Shown here: positions 1 through 9,130 of the stretch, one piece after another
How positions within the stretch are numbered: the stretch's first letter is position 1
Layout of the letters: each line of letters begins with the position of its first letter
Program-made: the position numbers and the translations under genes
The notes under the pieces: generated by a model
Databases searched by the model: none
The model's input: the letters and a program-made list of their open reading frames with translations, nothing else
Told to the model about the DNA's origin: nothing
Source: Pseudomonas fragi
GTDB taxonomy: Bacteria; Pseudomonadota; Gammaproteobacteria; Pseudomonadales; Pseudomonadaceae
Assembly: GCF_900105835.1 (NCBI RefSeq)
Contig: NZ_LT629783.1
Span: 3,804,501 to 3,868,500 of the forward strand
DNA length: 64,000 nt
Reading direction: 5' to 3'

Positions 1-1402
1 AAACCCACTTGGCTTTACCGGTCGATGCATCCACAGCTACAACCGCCGAGCCATATTTTTCCTTGGCCGCGTTGCGATCACCCCCCCAGTAGTCCGGTGG
101 GCCATTGCCTGTTGGCAGGTAGACCAGGTTCAACTCTTTATCGTAAGTAGGAATAGTCCATACGTTAGGCGTTTCCAGCGTGAACTGATGGTCGTCGGCA
201 GTAGCGTCCTTACCCTCAGGTGCGCCTATGTCCCATGCCCAGACCAAATCACCGGTCAGCACGTCAAATGCACGCACGGCCCCTGAAGGCTCGCCCGCTA
301 CAATGTCACGCACCCAGCCGCCGACCACGGTCAGATGCCCCATCACAACCGGCAGAGAGGTTGGGTGATAGCGTTTGCTCTTCTCGGTTGGGCCCATGCC
401 TTTCTTGAGATCGACGTAACCGTTCTCACCAAAGCTCGAACACAGGGCGCCGGTGTGCGCGTCAAGCGCAAACAGACGGGCATCTACCGACGACACCAGA
501 ATGCGCTGACGGCATTGTTGGTCGTTGTCGTGCGAAGCCTTGACCTCAGCACTCAGGCTGTCGTCTTTATCGATGTCGTAATAACCCACGCCGCGGCAGG
601 TGACGTGTTCTTCGGTTTTGGCTTTAGGGTCGAACTTCCAGAGAGGTGCCCCAGTATCACCATCCAGTGCGGTGATCAGATTCTCCGGTGTGCATGAATA
701 CAGCACGTTGCCAATCTGCAACGGCGTGTTTTCGTCTACGCCTGCACCAGCCCCGGTCGTTCTGCGCCCTGTTCTGTATGTCCAGGCGACCTGAAGGTCC
801 TTGACGTTTTCTGGGGTGATCTGTGTGTAAGGCGCAAACCGGGTACCCGATGCGCTGCGACCATAGTATTCCCAATTTTCAGGCGCATCGGCAGTAGGTT
901 CCTTCGGCTCGGATGCCTTCGACGCGACCACAGGATTTGAAATCGCACCGTGAGGGTAAAACGCAGCAATAAAGGTGGCGATCAACGCGGCAAACACCGC
1001 AAAGCCAAACCGGTTAGCCACGCGCTGAGTCGTCACGGATGTACCCGGGAACGTCGCGCCCACCCACAAACTAAGTGTCAGGATAATGGCTGGAACGACA
1101 AGCCGTGGCAGCAGTTCCCAATAACTGAACTGGCCTACCTCATAAAATGCCCAGACGCATGTAGCAAGGAATATAAGTGCCGAAAATATAATGCTGAAAC
1201 GTTTACGCCATAACAATAACGGGGTGAGTGCCAAATAAGCCAGCCCGGCTATTAGATAATAACTTGATCCGTCCAGAGCCAATAACATGACCCCGCCGTA
1301 TATCAATGTCAGTGCAACAGCAAAAACGAAGAGAGAAAATACTATTCTCACGAGCGAGCTTATTGCCCGTCTTTTAGTGGGTGATTGATGGTCATCCGTC
1401 AT
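1..1402 (-). CDS. gcd: Membrane-bound PQQ-dependent glucose dehydrogenase, N-terminal part (cut by window edge)
   Basis: Oxidises glucose to gluconolactone in the periplasm and passes electrons to ubiquinone. I translated the minus strand from the ATG at 1402; 467 codons are present of about 800 usual for the family, so the C-terminal half lies outside the window. The first ~150 residues form about five membrane segments, as expected for the anchor of this enzyme. The beta-propeller then starts with the family pattern NWEYYGRSASGTRFAP, followed by QITPENVKDLQVAW. Cys-containing blocks typical of the propeller follow (LYSCTPENLITALDGDTG). It is divergent from an OprB porin, a usual pairing for periplasmic glucose oxidation. 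No strong ribosome site precedes the ATG. The family call is firm; the exact start is less so. Confidence 0.93.
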   Translation of the reverse strand, partial: MTDDHQSPTKRRAISSLVRIVFSLFVFAVALTLIYGGVMLLALDGSSYYLIAGLAYLALTPLLLWRKRFSIIFSALIFLATCVWAFYEVGQFSYWELLPRLVVPAIILTLSLWVGATFPGTSVTTQRVANRFGFAVFAALIATFIAAFYPHGAISNPVVASKASEPKEPTADAPENWEYYGRSASGTRFAPYTQITPENVKDLQVAWTYRTGRRTTGAGAGVDENTPLQIGNVLYSCTPENLITALDGDTGAPLWKFDPKAKTEEHVTCRGVGYYDIDKDDSLSAEVKASHDNDQQCRQRILVSSVDARLFALDAHTGALCSSFGENGYVDLKKGMGPTEKSKRYHPTSLPVVMGHLTVVGGWVRDIVAGEPSGAVRAFDVLTGDLVWAWDIGAPEGKDATADDHQFTLETPNVWTIPTYDKELNLVYLPTGNGPPDYWGGDRNAAKEKYGSAVVAVDASTGKAKWV

Positions 1403-2025
1403 TTTAATGAATGCTCTATGGGTGAATACAAAACTGTTCGTCGTCGGTGCGAACAGCCCGGCCGAATGATCCATTCGGACGTAATGGGTTGGGCGTAAAT
1501 CCTCTGGCACCTCGTGATTCAGGCGTTAAAGCGCCGAAAAACCAGGCCGTTACCCGGTGAGTCGGTTGCTGAACGCGCAGTGGCACGCAAAGGACTGAAG
1601 GTTCTACGAAACCTGGAGCGGAGCATCAGTGCTCTATAGGGTTGGGTTTTGTGACTTTGTTTGCGCCAGCAGGCTTATTTTAATCGGAGGGTGTCTCGGA
1701 TAAATCCAGCGTATTGGAAAACAATATTGATGAAACAGTAACAATCAAGTCGCCATGAGCGACTCAATAGGTGCAGTACGTCATCGGTTCAGGTTCGGGC
1801 TTGTTAGTTCAAGAGCTGGCTTTAAGGCGAATTGTTACGAACGCACCAACAATGTTTCTTGCAGAGTTGGATGTATTCCAAAAAAGCGAATGCTTAAACT
1901 TATACGTTGCGACTAACGTCAGGCGACGTTATCCAATCCAGTCCTTACACCCTGACGCAAGCAGTATAAGGCGACGTGCAAAACAGCCTTGATCATCTGC
2001 GTTTTTTCAACGGAGCACCTTTCGA
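1403..2025. other. Divergent intergenic region between gcd and oprB
   Basis: This 623-base spacer separates two divergent genes and must hold both promoters. Short open frames inside it have no ribosome site and no recognisable protein. The only clear structure is the palindrome at 1914-1931, described separately. I see no riboswitch, terminator or repeat. Confidence 0.6.
1914..1931. promoter_or_regulatory. Palindrome upstream of oprB, candidate operator
   Basis: TAACGTC and GACGTTA form a perfect 7-base inverted repeat around AGGC, about 95 bases before the oprB start. The size and symmetry suit a dimeric regulator. I do not recognise the regulator. It could be a glucose-responsive repressor, but that is inferred from position only. 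Confidence 0.4.
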
Positions 2026-3315
2026 ATGTTTTTTTCTTTCCGCGCGCTGACTACCAGCCTGTGCAGCGGTTTGTCGTTCTGTATGTTGGCCCCTGCTCCA
2101 GCGTTGGCAGATTCTACGGACTTGATGAGTCGCTCAACACTCACCGGCGATTGGGGAGGGGAGCGACAGAAGCTGCTCGACAAGGGGGTTAAGCTGACGG
2201 GTGAATACAGCTCCGAGACGATTTCGAACCTGCACGGCGGAATAAAGCGCGGCACTCGCTATGCACAACAAATACGCATTGGCGCGCAGTTTGATCTGAG
2301 CAAGTTACTCGACACTCCGGATGCTGGCGTGGTGCAGATCATTATCAATGACCGTCGTGGCCATAGCGCCACGGAAGATTTGCTCGGTAACCGCTTGTCA
2401 GCTCAGGAAAACTATGGGGGTGAATACACCCGGCTGACCGAGTTCAGCTATCAACGCAATCTGTTTTCCAAAGACCTGTCGGCCAAGGTCGGATATATGG
2501 TCATGGGCACCGAATTTGGGGGGATGCCCATTTTGACCAACTTTGTGAGCGCCGGTTTTTGTGCACACCCGTTAACCATGTCCAGCGGCAGTGGATGGGG
2601 TAACTATCCGACGGCACACTGGGGGGGAGAACTGCGTTACGACGTTAACCCGTCTCTAACGCTGCAAACCGCTGTGTTTCAAGTCAACCCGGAGCACAAC
2701 GCACGCCCTTCTGAAGCGTTTTCCATGCCCAGCAACGATACCACCGGGGCTATTTTGCCTCTTGAGGCGATTTTTAATAATCATGCCTTTCTGGATGGTC
2801 AGTACAAAGTCGGTTGGTATTACGACACGTCCAATTACCAGAAAATTGGCAGCACAGAAAAGAGCAGCAACCGTACCGGGGCTTACGTGTTGTTTGATCA
2901 GGCTATCTGGAAGGACGAGCAAGACCCTGAAAGCGTATTGCGCCTTTTCGGGCAAGCGGCCACCAGTAACGCTGCGACTTCACCGATGCGTCGTTGGTAT
3001 TCGGTGGGTCTGGTCAAGCAGAAGCCTTTTGCAAACCGCCCCAAAGATACTATCGCCTTTGGTTATGGCCGCGCCGTGATCAATTCGCGCACGCGCTATG
3101 AGCAAGAAGCGGCTGCAATCAATTTTGGGGAGTCAGACATGATCGCCAGCCTCGACAACGGCGAGCAGATGCTTGAACTCAACTATGGCGCGCAAGTCAC
3201 GCCCTGGCTGCTGGTGCGACCGGACATGCAGTACTACATCGAACCGGGCGCGTTCTTCGGTAAAAAAAGAGGAAACGCATTGGCTGTAGGGCTACAGATC
3301 AAAGCGACTTTTTAA
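2026..3315 (+). CDS. oprB: Carbohydrate-selective outer-membrane porin, OprB family
   Basis: A beta-barrel porin that lets glucose and related sugars cross the outer membrane. The 429-residue length fits the family. Residues 1-28 form a signal peptide ending APALA-DS. The mature start contains LTGDWGGERQKLLDKGV, the typical opening of OprB proteins, and the chain ends in KATF, with the terminal Phe used by the outer-membrane assembly machinery. A GGAGCA ribosome site lies about 10 bases before the ATG. It stands divergent from gcd, so both deal with periplasmic glucose. The neighbouring biosynthetic cluster is convergent to it, with 65 bases between the stop codons and no clear terminator. 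Confidence 0.9.
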   Translation: MFFSFRALTTSLCSGLSFCMLAPAPALADSTDLMSRSTLTGDWGGERQKLLDKGVKLTGEYSSETISNLHGGIKRGTRYAQQIRIGAQFDLSKLLDTPDAGVVQIIINDRRGHSATEDLLGNRLSAQENYGGEYTRLTEFSYQRNLFSKDLSAKVGYMVMGTEFGGMPILTNFVSAGFCAHPLTMSSGSGWGNYPTAHWGGELRYDVNPSLTLQTAVFQVNPEHNARPSEAFSMPSNDTTGAILPLEAIFNNHAFLDGQYKVGWYYDTSNYQKIGSTEKSSNRTGAYVLFDQAIWKDEQDPESVLRLFGQAATSNAATSPMRRWYSVGLVKQKPFANRPKDTIAFGYGRAVINSRTRYEQEAAAINFGESDMIASLDNGEQMLELNYGAQVTPWLLVRPDMQYYIEPGAFFGKKRGNALAVGLQIKATF

Positions 3316-3380
3316 CAGACGGGCTGGCGCTTTGTGCGTTACGAACCTGAAAGCGCAGGCTATTAAGCGATCTCCGCGAC

Positions 3381-4982
3381 TCAGGCAAGCACAGATTGAC
3401 CATTGACCATGCGCCACAGTTCGAGTGGATTGCCATCCTGTAACGCTTCAGGCATCAAGGCTGCAGGCAGGTCCTGATAACACACCGGCCGCAAGAACCG
3501 GTCGATGGCACTGGCGCCGACGGCGCTGCTACGACTGTCCGAGCTGGCCGGGAACGGGCCGCCGTGCACCATCGCATGAGATACCTCGACATTGTTCGGG
3601 TAACCGTTCGCCAGGATCCGGCCCGCCTTGCGCTCAAGGATGGGCAGCAGTTTTCTGGCCAGCGCATGATCAGCGTGATCCAGTTGCAATGTCGCCGTCA
3701 GTTGTCCTGACAGATGCTCGGCGACCGCCAGCATTTCATCTTCATTCTTGCAGGCGACGATCAGCGAGCTGGGGCCGAATATTTCGTCGCCCAGTCGTGG
3801 CGTCGTCAGAAAAGTGGCTGCATCCGTTACGAACAAGGTGGCCTGCGCTGCACATGGCGTTTGAGCAGGGCAACCTTGCCCCAGCGTTGTAACGCCGTTG
3901 ATAGTGCCCGTCTCTTCGATACCGGCGAGGTAGGCACGATGAATCCCCGGGGTCAGCATGGTGGTCGCCGCCTTTTTGCACAGGGCGTCCTGGGCCGTGC
4001 TGCAAAACTGGGTCAGGGGCTGACCTTCCAGGGCAATCACCAGGCCCGGATTGGTACACAGTTGCCCCGCACTCATCGTCAGAGCCTCAACGAATCCACG
4101 GCTGATTTCGCTGGCGCGTATCGACAGTGCATGGGGCAACAGGAACACGGGATTGATACAGCTCATTTCGGCGTATACCGGGATCGGTTCACTGCGTTGC
4201 GCCGCTGTACGCATCAGCGCCAGGCCGCCCTGGCGCGAACCGGTGAATGCGACTGCCTTGATCGCGGGATGGCTGACCAGGGTCTGGCCGAACAGGTTAG
4301 CGTCGCCGATAAGCAGGGAAAACACGCCCTCGGGCAAGTGGTGAGCAGCGGCTGCCTGTTGAATCACCTGGCCTACCAGTTCAGACGTACCCAGGTGAGC
4401 CTCGTGCGCCTTGACCACTATCGGGCAGCCAGCGGCCAGGGCGGCGGCGCTATCGCCGCCGGCAACCGAAAACGCCAATGGAAAGTTGCTTGCACCAAAT
4501 ACAGCCACCGGGCCGAGGGCGATCTTGTGCAACCTCAGGTCGGGGCGAGAAGGGATGCGCGTCGGCAAGGCGCAGTCCAGGGTGGCGCCGAGATAGTGGC
4601 CGTCGCGCAACACTTGCGCAAACAGCCGCAACTGGCTCACGGTGCGGCTCCGTTCGATAATCAGGCGCGCGGCAGGTAATCCTGTTTCGAGAGAGGCGCG
4701 CCCGATCAGGGTGACCCCCAACGCCAGGATGCCCGTGGCAATCGATTCCAGGAATTGAGCGCGCTGCTCTGGCGTGGTCGCGCGGTAGGGATCGCAGGCT
4801 TGCTGCGCCAGCGTGCAGGCCTGATCAATGTCAGCGATACCGCCGACGCCGAAGTCGGGACTGAGCTTTTCATGGGTGGCAGGGTTGATTGCAGCCAGCG
4901 ATCCTTTGTCGCCACGCACTGCCGACTGGCCGATAAGCATTTTGCCGGTAATCATCATGTTTCCTATCGCTTGCTGTGCCAT
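3381..4982 (-). CDS. Aldehyde dehydrogenase, 2-oxoglutarate semialdehyde (2,5-dioxovalerate) dehydrogenase type
   Basis: Family members oxidise 2,5-dioxopentanoate to 2-oxoglutarate with NAD(P)+ at the end of sugar-acid or hydroxyproline breakdown. The 533-residue length and the block AEMSCINPVFLLP are typical of this subfamily. Catalytic Cys309 sits in SAGQLCTNPGLV and the general base Glu272 in AEMS. It is the last gene of the 18-gene minus-strand cluster, 47 bases after the FAD oxidase. No sugar-acid dehydratase or hydroxyproline gene is nearby, so the enzyme may serve the cluster's own chemistry by handling a C5 2-oxo aldehyde, or another aldehyde. The subfamily is well supported; the substrate here is inferred. 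Confidence 0.85.
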   Translation of the reverse strand: MAQQAIGNMMITGKMLIGQSAVRGDKGSLAAINPATHEKLSPDFGVGGIADIDQACTLAQQACDPYRATTPEQRAQFLESIATGILALGVTLIGRASLETGLPAARLIIERSRTVSQLRLFAQVLRDGHYLGATLDCALPTRIPSRPDLRLHKIALGPVAVFGASNFPLAFSVAGGDSAAALAAGCPIVVKAHEAHLGTSELVGQVIQQAAAAHHLPEGVFSLLIGDANLFGQTLVSHPAIKAVAFTGSRQGGLALMRTAAQRSEPIPVYAEMSCINPVFLLPHALSIRASEISRGFVEALTMSAGQLCTNPGLVIALEGQPLTQFCSTAQDALCKKAATTMLTPGIHRAYLAGIEETGTINGVTTLGQGCPAQTPCAAQATLFVTDAATFLTTPRLGDEIFGPSSLIVACKNEDEMLAVAEHLSGQLTATLQLDHADHALARKLLPILERKAGRILANGYPNNVEVSHAMVHGGPFPASSDSRSSAVGASAIDRFLRPVCYQDLPAALMPEALQDGNPLELWRMVNGQSVLA

Positions 4983-5029
4983 CGTCAGGCCCGATTTATC
5001 TTTGAAATGAACGGCGCAGGAGGTGGGTT

Positions 5030-6454
5030 TTAGGTGTAGCGGTAGCGGCCCAGCACCGCCTGCGGGTCCATCAACTGCTGCATGGCCCTGCTGATTGCCT
5101 GCACCCCAGGGGGTGTGTACTTGCTGTAATAAGCGGCATTCATAGGCCCGACGCCATGCTCTGCACTGAAGCAGCCGCCGTTTTCGGACACCAGCTTGTA
5201 GAGGCCGCTACGCACCGCGACTAGCTTGGCGATGCCGTACCGGGCGATATGGGCGTGCGGCACAAGCACAATCAAATGGCAGCCGCCGTCGGCAAAATGG
5301 CCGAAATCGTAAAGCTGCAGCAGCGGATGTTCGTGCTCAAGCCACTGTGCAGCCAGATCGCGGAAAGCGACCAATCGCGAGCGCGAGAACGCCACGTCGA
5401 ACGAGAGCGGGATACCTTCCTGGGCAATGGCCAGCGGCAGGTTGTCTCGCAGCGGCCAAAAGCTGCTGGCGTTGCCCAGGACGGCGTCGAGAATCCGGCC
5501 GCTTTCATACAACTGTTCCAGCACCTGCTCGGTTCGTTGCGCAAAGATCGTATGCAAGCCTGGCATGCTGCTGGCGATCTCTATCAGGGCATAACAGCTG
5601 GCCTGCGATTGGCCAAACGGGTGGCGCAGCGTGGGGAAGTTGCGCACGGTAAGGGCGAGTGCCGCTTCGGATATCACTTCGAAAGCGCACAGCAAATCGC
5701 CAAACTGATGCTCGAAGGCATCCAGTACCTGCAGCGCTGTCGCGTGGTCAGGCAAGGCCACAAACACGCTTTGCGTCGACTGGTCGATGCGTCTTAGATC
5801 AAGCGTCGCCGCCGTAATGATTCCGAAGGCGCCGCCGGTGCCCACAAACATCTGCTTGAGGTCGAGCCCGGTATTGTTCTTGCGCAACGGCGCGAGCAGT
5901 TGCACCACGGTGCCGTCGCCATCGGCCAGCACCACCTCGATACCGAGCAGGTTATGACGCATGTCGCCATGCTTGAGCAAGCGGCTGCCGCCGGCATTGG
6001 CGCCGATTAATCCGCCTATCGCCGGGTCGCTGCCGATATCAATAGGGAAGTACAGCGAATGGGTTTCCAGCTGGCGATTGAGCTCTGACAAGAGCGCGCC
6101 AGCTTCGACAATGACCGTGCGGTTCAAGGGATCAATCTCGCGCACTCGGCGCAAGCGCGAAAGGGAAACGATCACTTGCGTGCCGGAGTTGTCGGTGACG
6201 GCGCCACCCACCAATCCGCTGCGGTTGCCCTGGGCGACCAGCCGTATGCGATGGCGCACAGCGATGCGCATCAGCGCGCTGACAGCGTGGGTATCACGCG
6301 GGAGGACGACCGCCGCCGCTTTGCCACGGTAATGAGTGACGTCGATTTCATAGGGGGCACAGGCCGCTCCGGTCAGCAGCGACTCCTGCCCCAGCACTTC
6401 GGCGACTTCGGTCAGGAACGCGTGGAGTCCCGATGCAGGTTCCAGGTTGCTCAT
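5030..6454 (-). CDS. FAD-linked 2-hydroxyacid dehydrogenase-like oxidase (GlcD / D-2-hydroxyglutarate dehydrogenase family)
   Basis: A vanillyl-alcohol-oxidase-fold flavoprotein of 474 residues. The N-terminal FAD domain shows VAQGNRSGLVGGAV near residue 75 and a glycine-rich IGGLIGANAGGSRLLKHG stretch near 145-165. The C-terminal cap ends with FSAEHGVGPMNAAYY, the conserved SxEHGxG motif of GlcD, D-lactate dehydrogenase and D-2-hydroxyglutarate dehydrogenase. It probably converts a D-2-hydroxyacid to the 2-oxoacid. Its ATG overlaps the stop of the upstream membrane-protein gene by 4 bases, which indicates translational coupling. Next to a 2-oxoglutarate semialdehyde dehydrogenase-like gene, a C5 2-oxoacid link is tempting but unproven. 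Confidence 0.85.
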   Translation of the reverse strand: MSNLEPASGLHAFLTEVAEVLGQESLLTGAACAPYEIDVTHYRGKAAAVVLPRDTHAVSALMRIAVRHRIRLVAQGNRSGLVGGAVTDNSGTQVIVSLSRLRRVREIDPLNRTVIVEAGALLSELNRQLETHSLYFPIDIGSDPAIGGLIGANAGGSRLLKHGDMRHNLLGIEVVLADGDGTVVQLLAPLRKNNTGLDLKQMFVGTGGAFGIITAATLDLRRIDQSTQSVFVALPDHATALQVLDAFEHQFGDLLCAFEVISEAALALTVRNFPTLRHPFGQSQASCYALIEIASSMPGLHTIFAQRTEQVLEQLYESGRILDAVLGNASSFWPLRDNLPLAIAQEGIPLSFDVAFSRSRLVAFRDLAAQWLEHEHPLLQLYDFGHFADGGCHLIVLVPHAHIARYGIAKLVAVRSGLYKLVSENGGCFSAEHGVGPMNAAYYSKYTPPGVQAISRAMQQLMDPQAVLGRYRYT

Positions 6455-6993
6455 GGCGTCGCAACCACGCGTTTGAGCAACTGGCTGCGTGTGAGCACCA
6501 GCGCGACGATTGGCAATACGCCTCCCAGCAGCGTGTTATGGCGAAAAGCCAATGACACCGCGACGGCGATAGCAGCCGTAATCAGCAGCATCACCGAGAG
6601 TTTTCTAATCAACCCATGATCGCTGCTGGTTTCGCCGATGAAACCGAGTGGAGAAAGCTGGGTGGCCCCCATACCAATCACCAATACGCACGCCAGCACG
6701 GGCGCAGCACCCAGCTCCTGCCCCCACACTTGCAGAGCAGCGGTAGATACCGAAGCCAGCAGGGCGCCAATCATCAGGTACAGGTCGACGGCCAGTGCGA
6801 TCCAGTGGCCAGGACGGTAATTGAACAGCCAGACCATGTGGGCAATGCTCAGAATACCGCTGAGCAGATACGCAGTCTCCCAGCGCACGCCTGCCTCACC
6901 GGGGCCGAAACGGCCATACAAGAGGAACACGATGACCGGAATGAATGCGCTGGCATTCGACAAATAGGCACGGCCTAGCTTGCTGATAGACAT
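6451..6993 (-). CDS. Small multi-pass membrane protein of unknown function
   Basis: 180 residues, mostly hydrophobic, with about five predicted membrane segments (for example AFIPVIVFLLYG, WIALAVDLYLMIGALL, LACVLVIGMGATQL and MLLITAAIAVAVSLAF). I do not recognise the family. A clear AAGGAA ribosome site precedes the ATG. It lies between the ABC permease gene (46 bases upstream) and the FAD oxidase (4-base overlap), so it belongs to the same operon. It could assist export or immunity, or be an electron-accepting partner of the oxidase; the sequence does not decide. Confidence 0.6.
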   Translation of the reverse strand: MSISKLGRAYLSNASAFIPVIVFLLYGRFGPGEAGVRWETAYLLSGILSIAHMVWLFNYRPGHWIALAVDLYLMIGALLASVSTAALQVWGQELGAAPVLACVLVIGMGATQLSPLGFIGETSSDHGLIRKLSVMLLITAAIAVAVSLAFRHNTLLGGVLPIVALVLTRSQLLKRVVATP

Positions 6994-7039
6994 GCTGGTT
7001 TCCTTGAATAGAGATGCAATGAAATGCCCGGGTCGGGGC

Positions 7040-8131
7040 TTAACTTTTGTGCCAGCGGAACATGAAGGTCGCGGCAGTGAGAAACAACGTGGTCCAGCCT
7101 GCCAGGGTCAACAAGGGCAGCCACAGCGTTGTCAGGGACGCTCCGTCGAGCATCACTTGGCGCAGTACCGAGACAAACTGGTTGATCGGAACCACCGAGA
7201 GAATGCTTTTGATCCAGGCTGGCGCATCGTTCAACGGGATGGTCAGGTTGCCGAAGAACAGGGCCGGGTAATGGATCAGATGGCACAACAATTCGGTTTC
7301 TTTTATCGAGGCGGTACGACTGGCCAGCAGGGTGCCGAGGCACAGCAACATGACCCCGCCCAGCACAATGACCGGCAACGCACGCAAGGTCTGCAAACTC
7401 CACAGCGAGATGTCGATGCCGTATCCGTACCGCGCCACCAGCAGCAAGGTGCCCACCGAAATCAGCATCATGACCACCCGCGACAAGAGGATAGAGGCCA
7501 GAAAAACCAGCTTCGGCACTGGAAAACAGGCGTAGATCTTGAGGGCGTTGTGTTCACGCAAGCTGGCAATCGACAAGGCGGTGGACATGATGCCGAGTGA
7601 CATCAAACAGATGACCAAAATGCCGGTGGTAAAAAACTGGCCGTAGTCGAAGGGCTTGGCGCCGGAGGCCGTATCTTCGAAACGCACCAGGTCTGTCGAC
7701 ACAATGCCGCGCTTGGCCGCTGAACACCTGACCGCGGCGATCTCGATCACGCGTGCTGCGGCGCGTACCGCCAGCTGACCCTTGAAGTCATAGCGCACCT
7801 GCATCGGTTCGTCGCCGGCCGCAAAGACGATGCGCACCGTGTCTGCTGCGATGGGGGCAGTGCTGCTGACGGTTGAAAAATTGGCCTTTACGGGATCGCC
7901 GCCAGCAAATGCCTGCTCAATCGCCAACGGGCAGCGGGTGTCCGAACTGGCCTGGGTACCAGCTTCCTGAAACTCGACATTGACCGTACCCAGTGAGCCT
8001 GGATGACCGAAAGCCATCAGCATCACGGTCAGCAGCAGGATGGGGAAGGCCAGCGCCCAGAACAGCGCCGACTTGCTGCGGAAAAAGCCCAGCAGCTCGT
8101 TGCGCGTCAATATCGCCAGTATGCTAAACAT
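7040..8131 (-). CDS. ABC-2 type transporter permease
   Basis: A 363-residue membrane subunit of an ABC exporter. One cytoplasmic start and one long extracytoplasmic loop (about residues 40-180) are followed by a block of five or six membrane segments, the ABC-2 layout. I chose the ATG at 8131 (MFSILAILTRNELLGFFRSK) because the longer frame would extend far into the ATPase gene, while this start overlaps it by only 8 bases. With the ATPase it likely exports the cluster product and may give self-protection. The specificity is unknown. Confidence 0.85.
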   Translation of the reverse strand: MFSILAILTRNELLGFFRSKSALFWALAFPILLLTVMLMAFGHPGSLGTVNVEFQEAGTQASSDTRCPLAIEQAFAGGDPVKANFSTVSSTAPIAADTVRIVFAAGDEPMQVRYDFKGQLAVRAAARVIEIAAVRCSAAKRGIVSTDLVRFEDTASGAKPFDYGQFFTTGILVICLMSLGIMSTALSIASLREHNALKIYACFPVPKLVFLASILLSRVVMMLISVGTLLLVARYGYGIDISLWSLQTLRALPVIVLGGVMLLCLGTLLASRTASIKETELLCHLIHYPALFFGNLTIPLNDAPAWIKSILSVVPINQFVSVLRQVMLDGASLTTLWLPLLTLAGWTTLFLTAATFMFRWHKS

Positions 8132-9128
8132 CCTGTTCTCCCTGGGCGCAGATGTGCAACATATCGCGGTAGTGGGTGGGGCCGAATTCAAAGTGCTGGA
8201 ACGCAACATGACCGATCAGGGCGCGTATCAACGGATCCAGTGCCTGCGTGCCATAGACGCTGATTTCATTGCTGGATGGCCTCGACAGCCGCAGCGTGGC
8301 GCTTTCGCGTTCCAGCTGGCGATAGATGGCGTTGATCTGTTCACTGTCGTCCAGTTGCAGACGAGCATGGAAGGTGCCGACCAGACGGTTCTTCAGTGCT
8401 TCTTTATCGCCCCGATACTCAACCCCGCCATTGCACACCCACACCACATCGCTGGCGGCATCCAGTTCTTCCTCCGAGTGGCAAATCATGATGATGGTCA
8501 GGCCAGCCAGGTCGTAGCGCAGCAGGTGTGCGACGCGCTCGATATAAGCGCGGTCAAGCCCGGTAAACGGTTCATCAAGTACGACAAGTTCCGGATGATG
8601 GGCCAGCGCCACGAACAAATCGAGCCGCTGCTTTTGACCGCGTGACAGTGCCCGATAGGGCAGTTTGCGCAGCGCTTCGATGTCCAGTGCCTGCGCCACC
8701 AGCGGGTCTTGTTTGCCGTACAGGGCCTGATGCAAATCGAGGATTTCCCTGACATTCGACGAGTCTTCATATTCGACCCGTTGCAATTGCACCCCCAGCC
8801 GCTTGCGGTGGCGGGTGCTTTGCAGAAAGCGCGCCGCCGCAACCCCCAGAATCTGCGCGTCTTCCAGATGTGCCTGACGGAAGCCGAGCAAGGCTTCGAC
8901 CAGGGTGGTCTTGCCGGCGCCATTGGGGCCGATGATGGCGGTATGCCGACCGCGGCGAAACTGCAGATCGCGGACCTCGAAGCGGAAACTGCCGGCGCTG
9001 ACCCGGATCAGTTTGGCCGCCGCCGCATAGGGTTCCTCAGTACGCGTGGGTGCCAAGTGCATCCCGGGATCCACGGCGGGTTCGGACAGCCCGTGTTTGT
9101 CGTCTGTCAGCAGGATTTGACTGTTCAT
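8124..9128 (-). CDS. ABC transporter ATP-binding protein
   Basis: The energy subunit of the exporter encoded with the downstream ABC-2 permease. It shows Walker A GPNGAGKTT, signature LSRGQKQR and Walker B LVVLDEPF, then the ICHSEEELD switch region. About 40 residues precede the nucleotide-binding core, and a roughly 80-residue C-terminal tail follows it. The ATG at 9128 is preferred over a TTG six bases upstream. It begins 2 bases after the stop of the dioxygenase gene, so translation is probably coupled. Confidence 0.88.
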   Translation of the reverse strand: MNSQILLTDDKHGLSEPAVDPGMHLAPTRTEEPYAAAAKLIRVSAGSFRFEVRDLQFRRGRHTAIIGPNGAGKTTLVEALLGFRQAHLEDAQILGVAAARFLQSTRHRKRLGVQLQRVEYEDSSNVREILDLHQALYGKQDPLVAQALDIEALRKLPYRALSRGQKQRLDLFVALAHHPELVVLDEPFTGLDRAYIERVAHLLRYDLAGLTIIMICHSEEELDAASDVVWVCNGGVEYRGDKEALKNRLVGTFHARLQLDDSEQINAIYRQLERESATLRLSRPSSNEISVYGTQALDPLIRALIGHVAFQHFEFGPTHYRDMLHICAQGEQDV

Positions 9129-9130
9129 GT

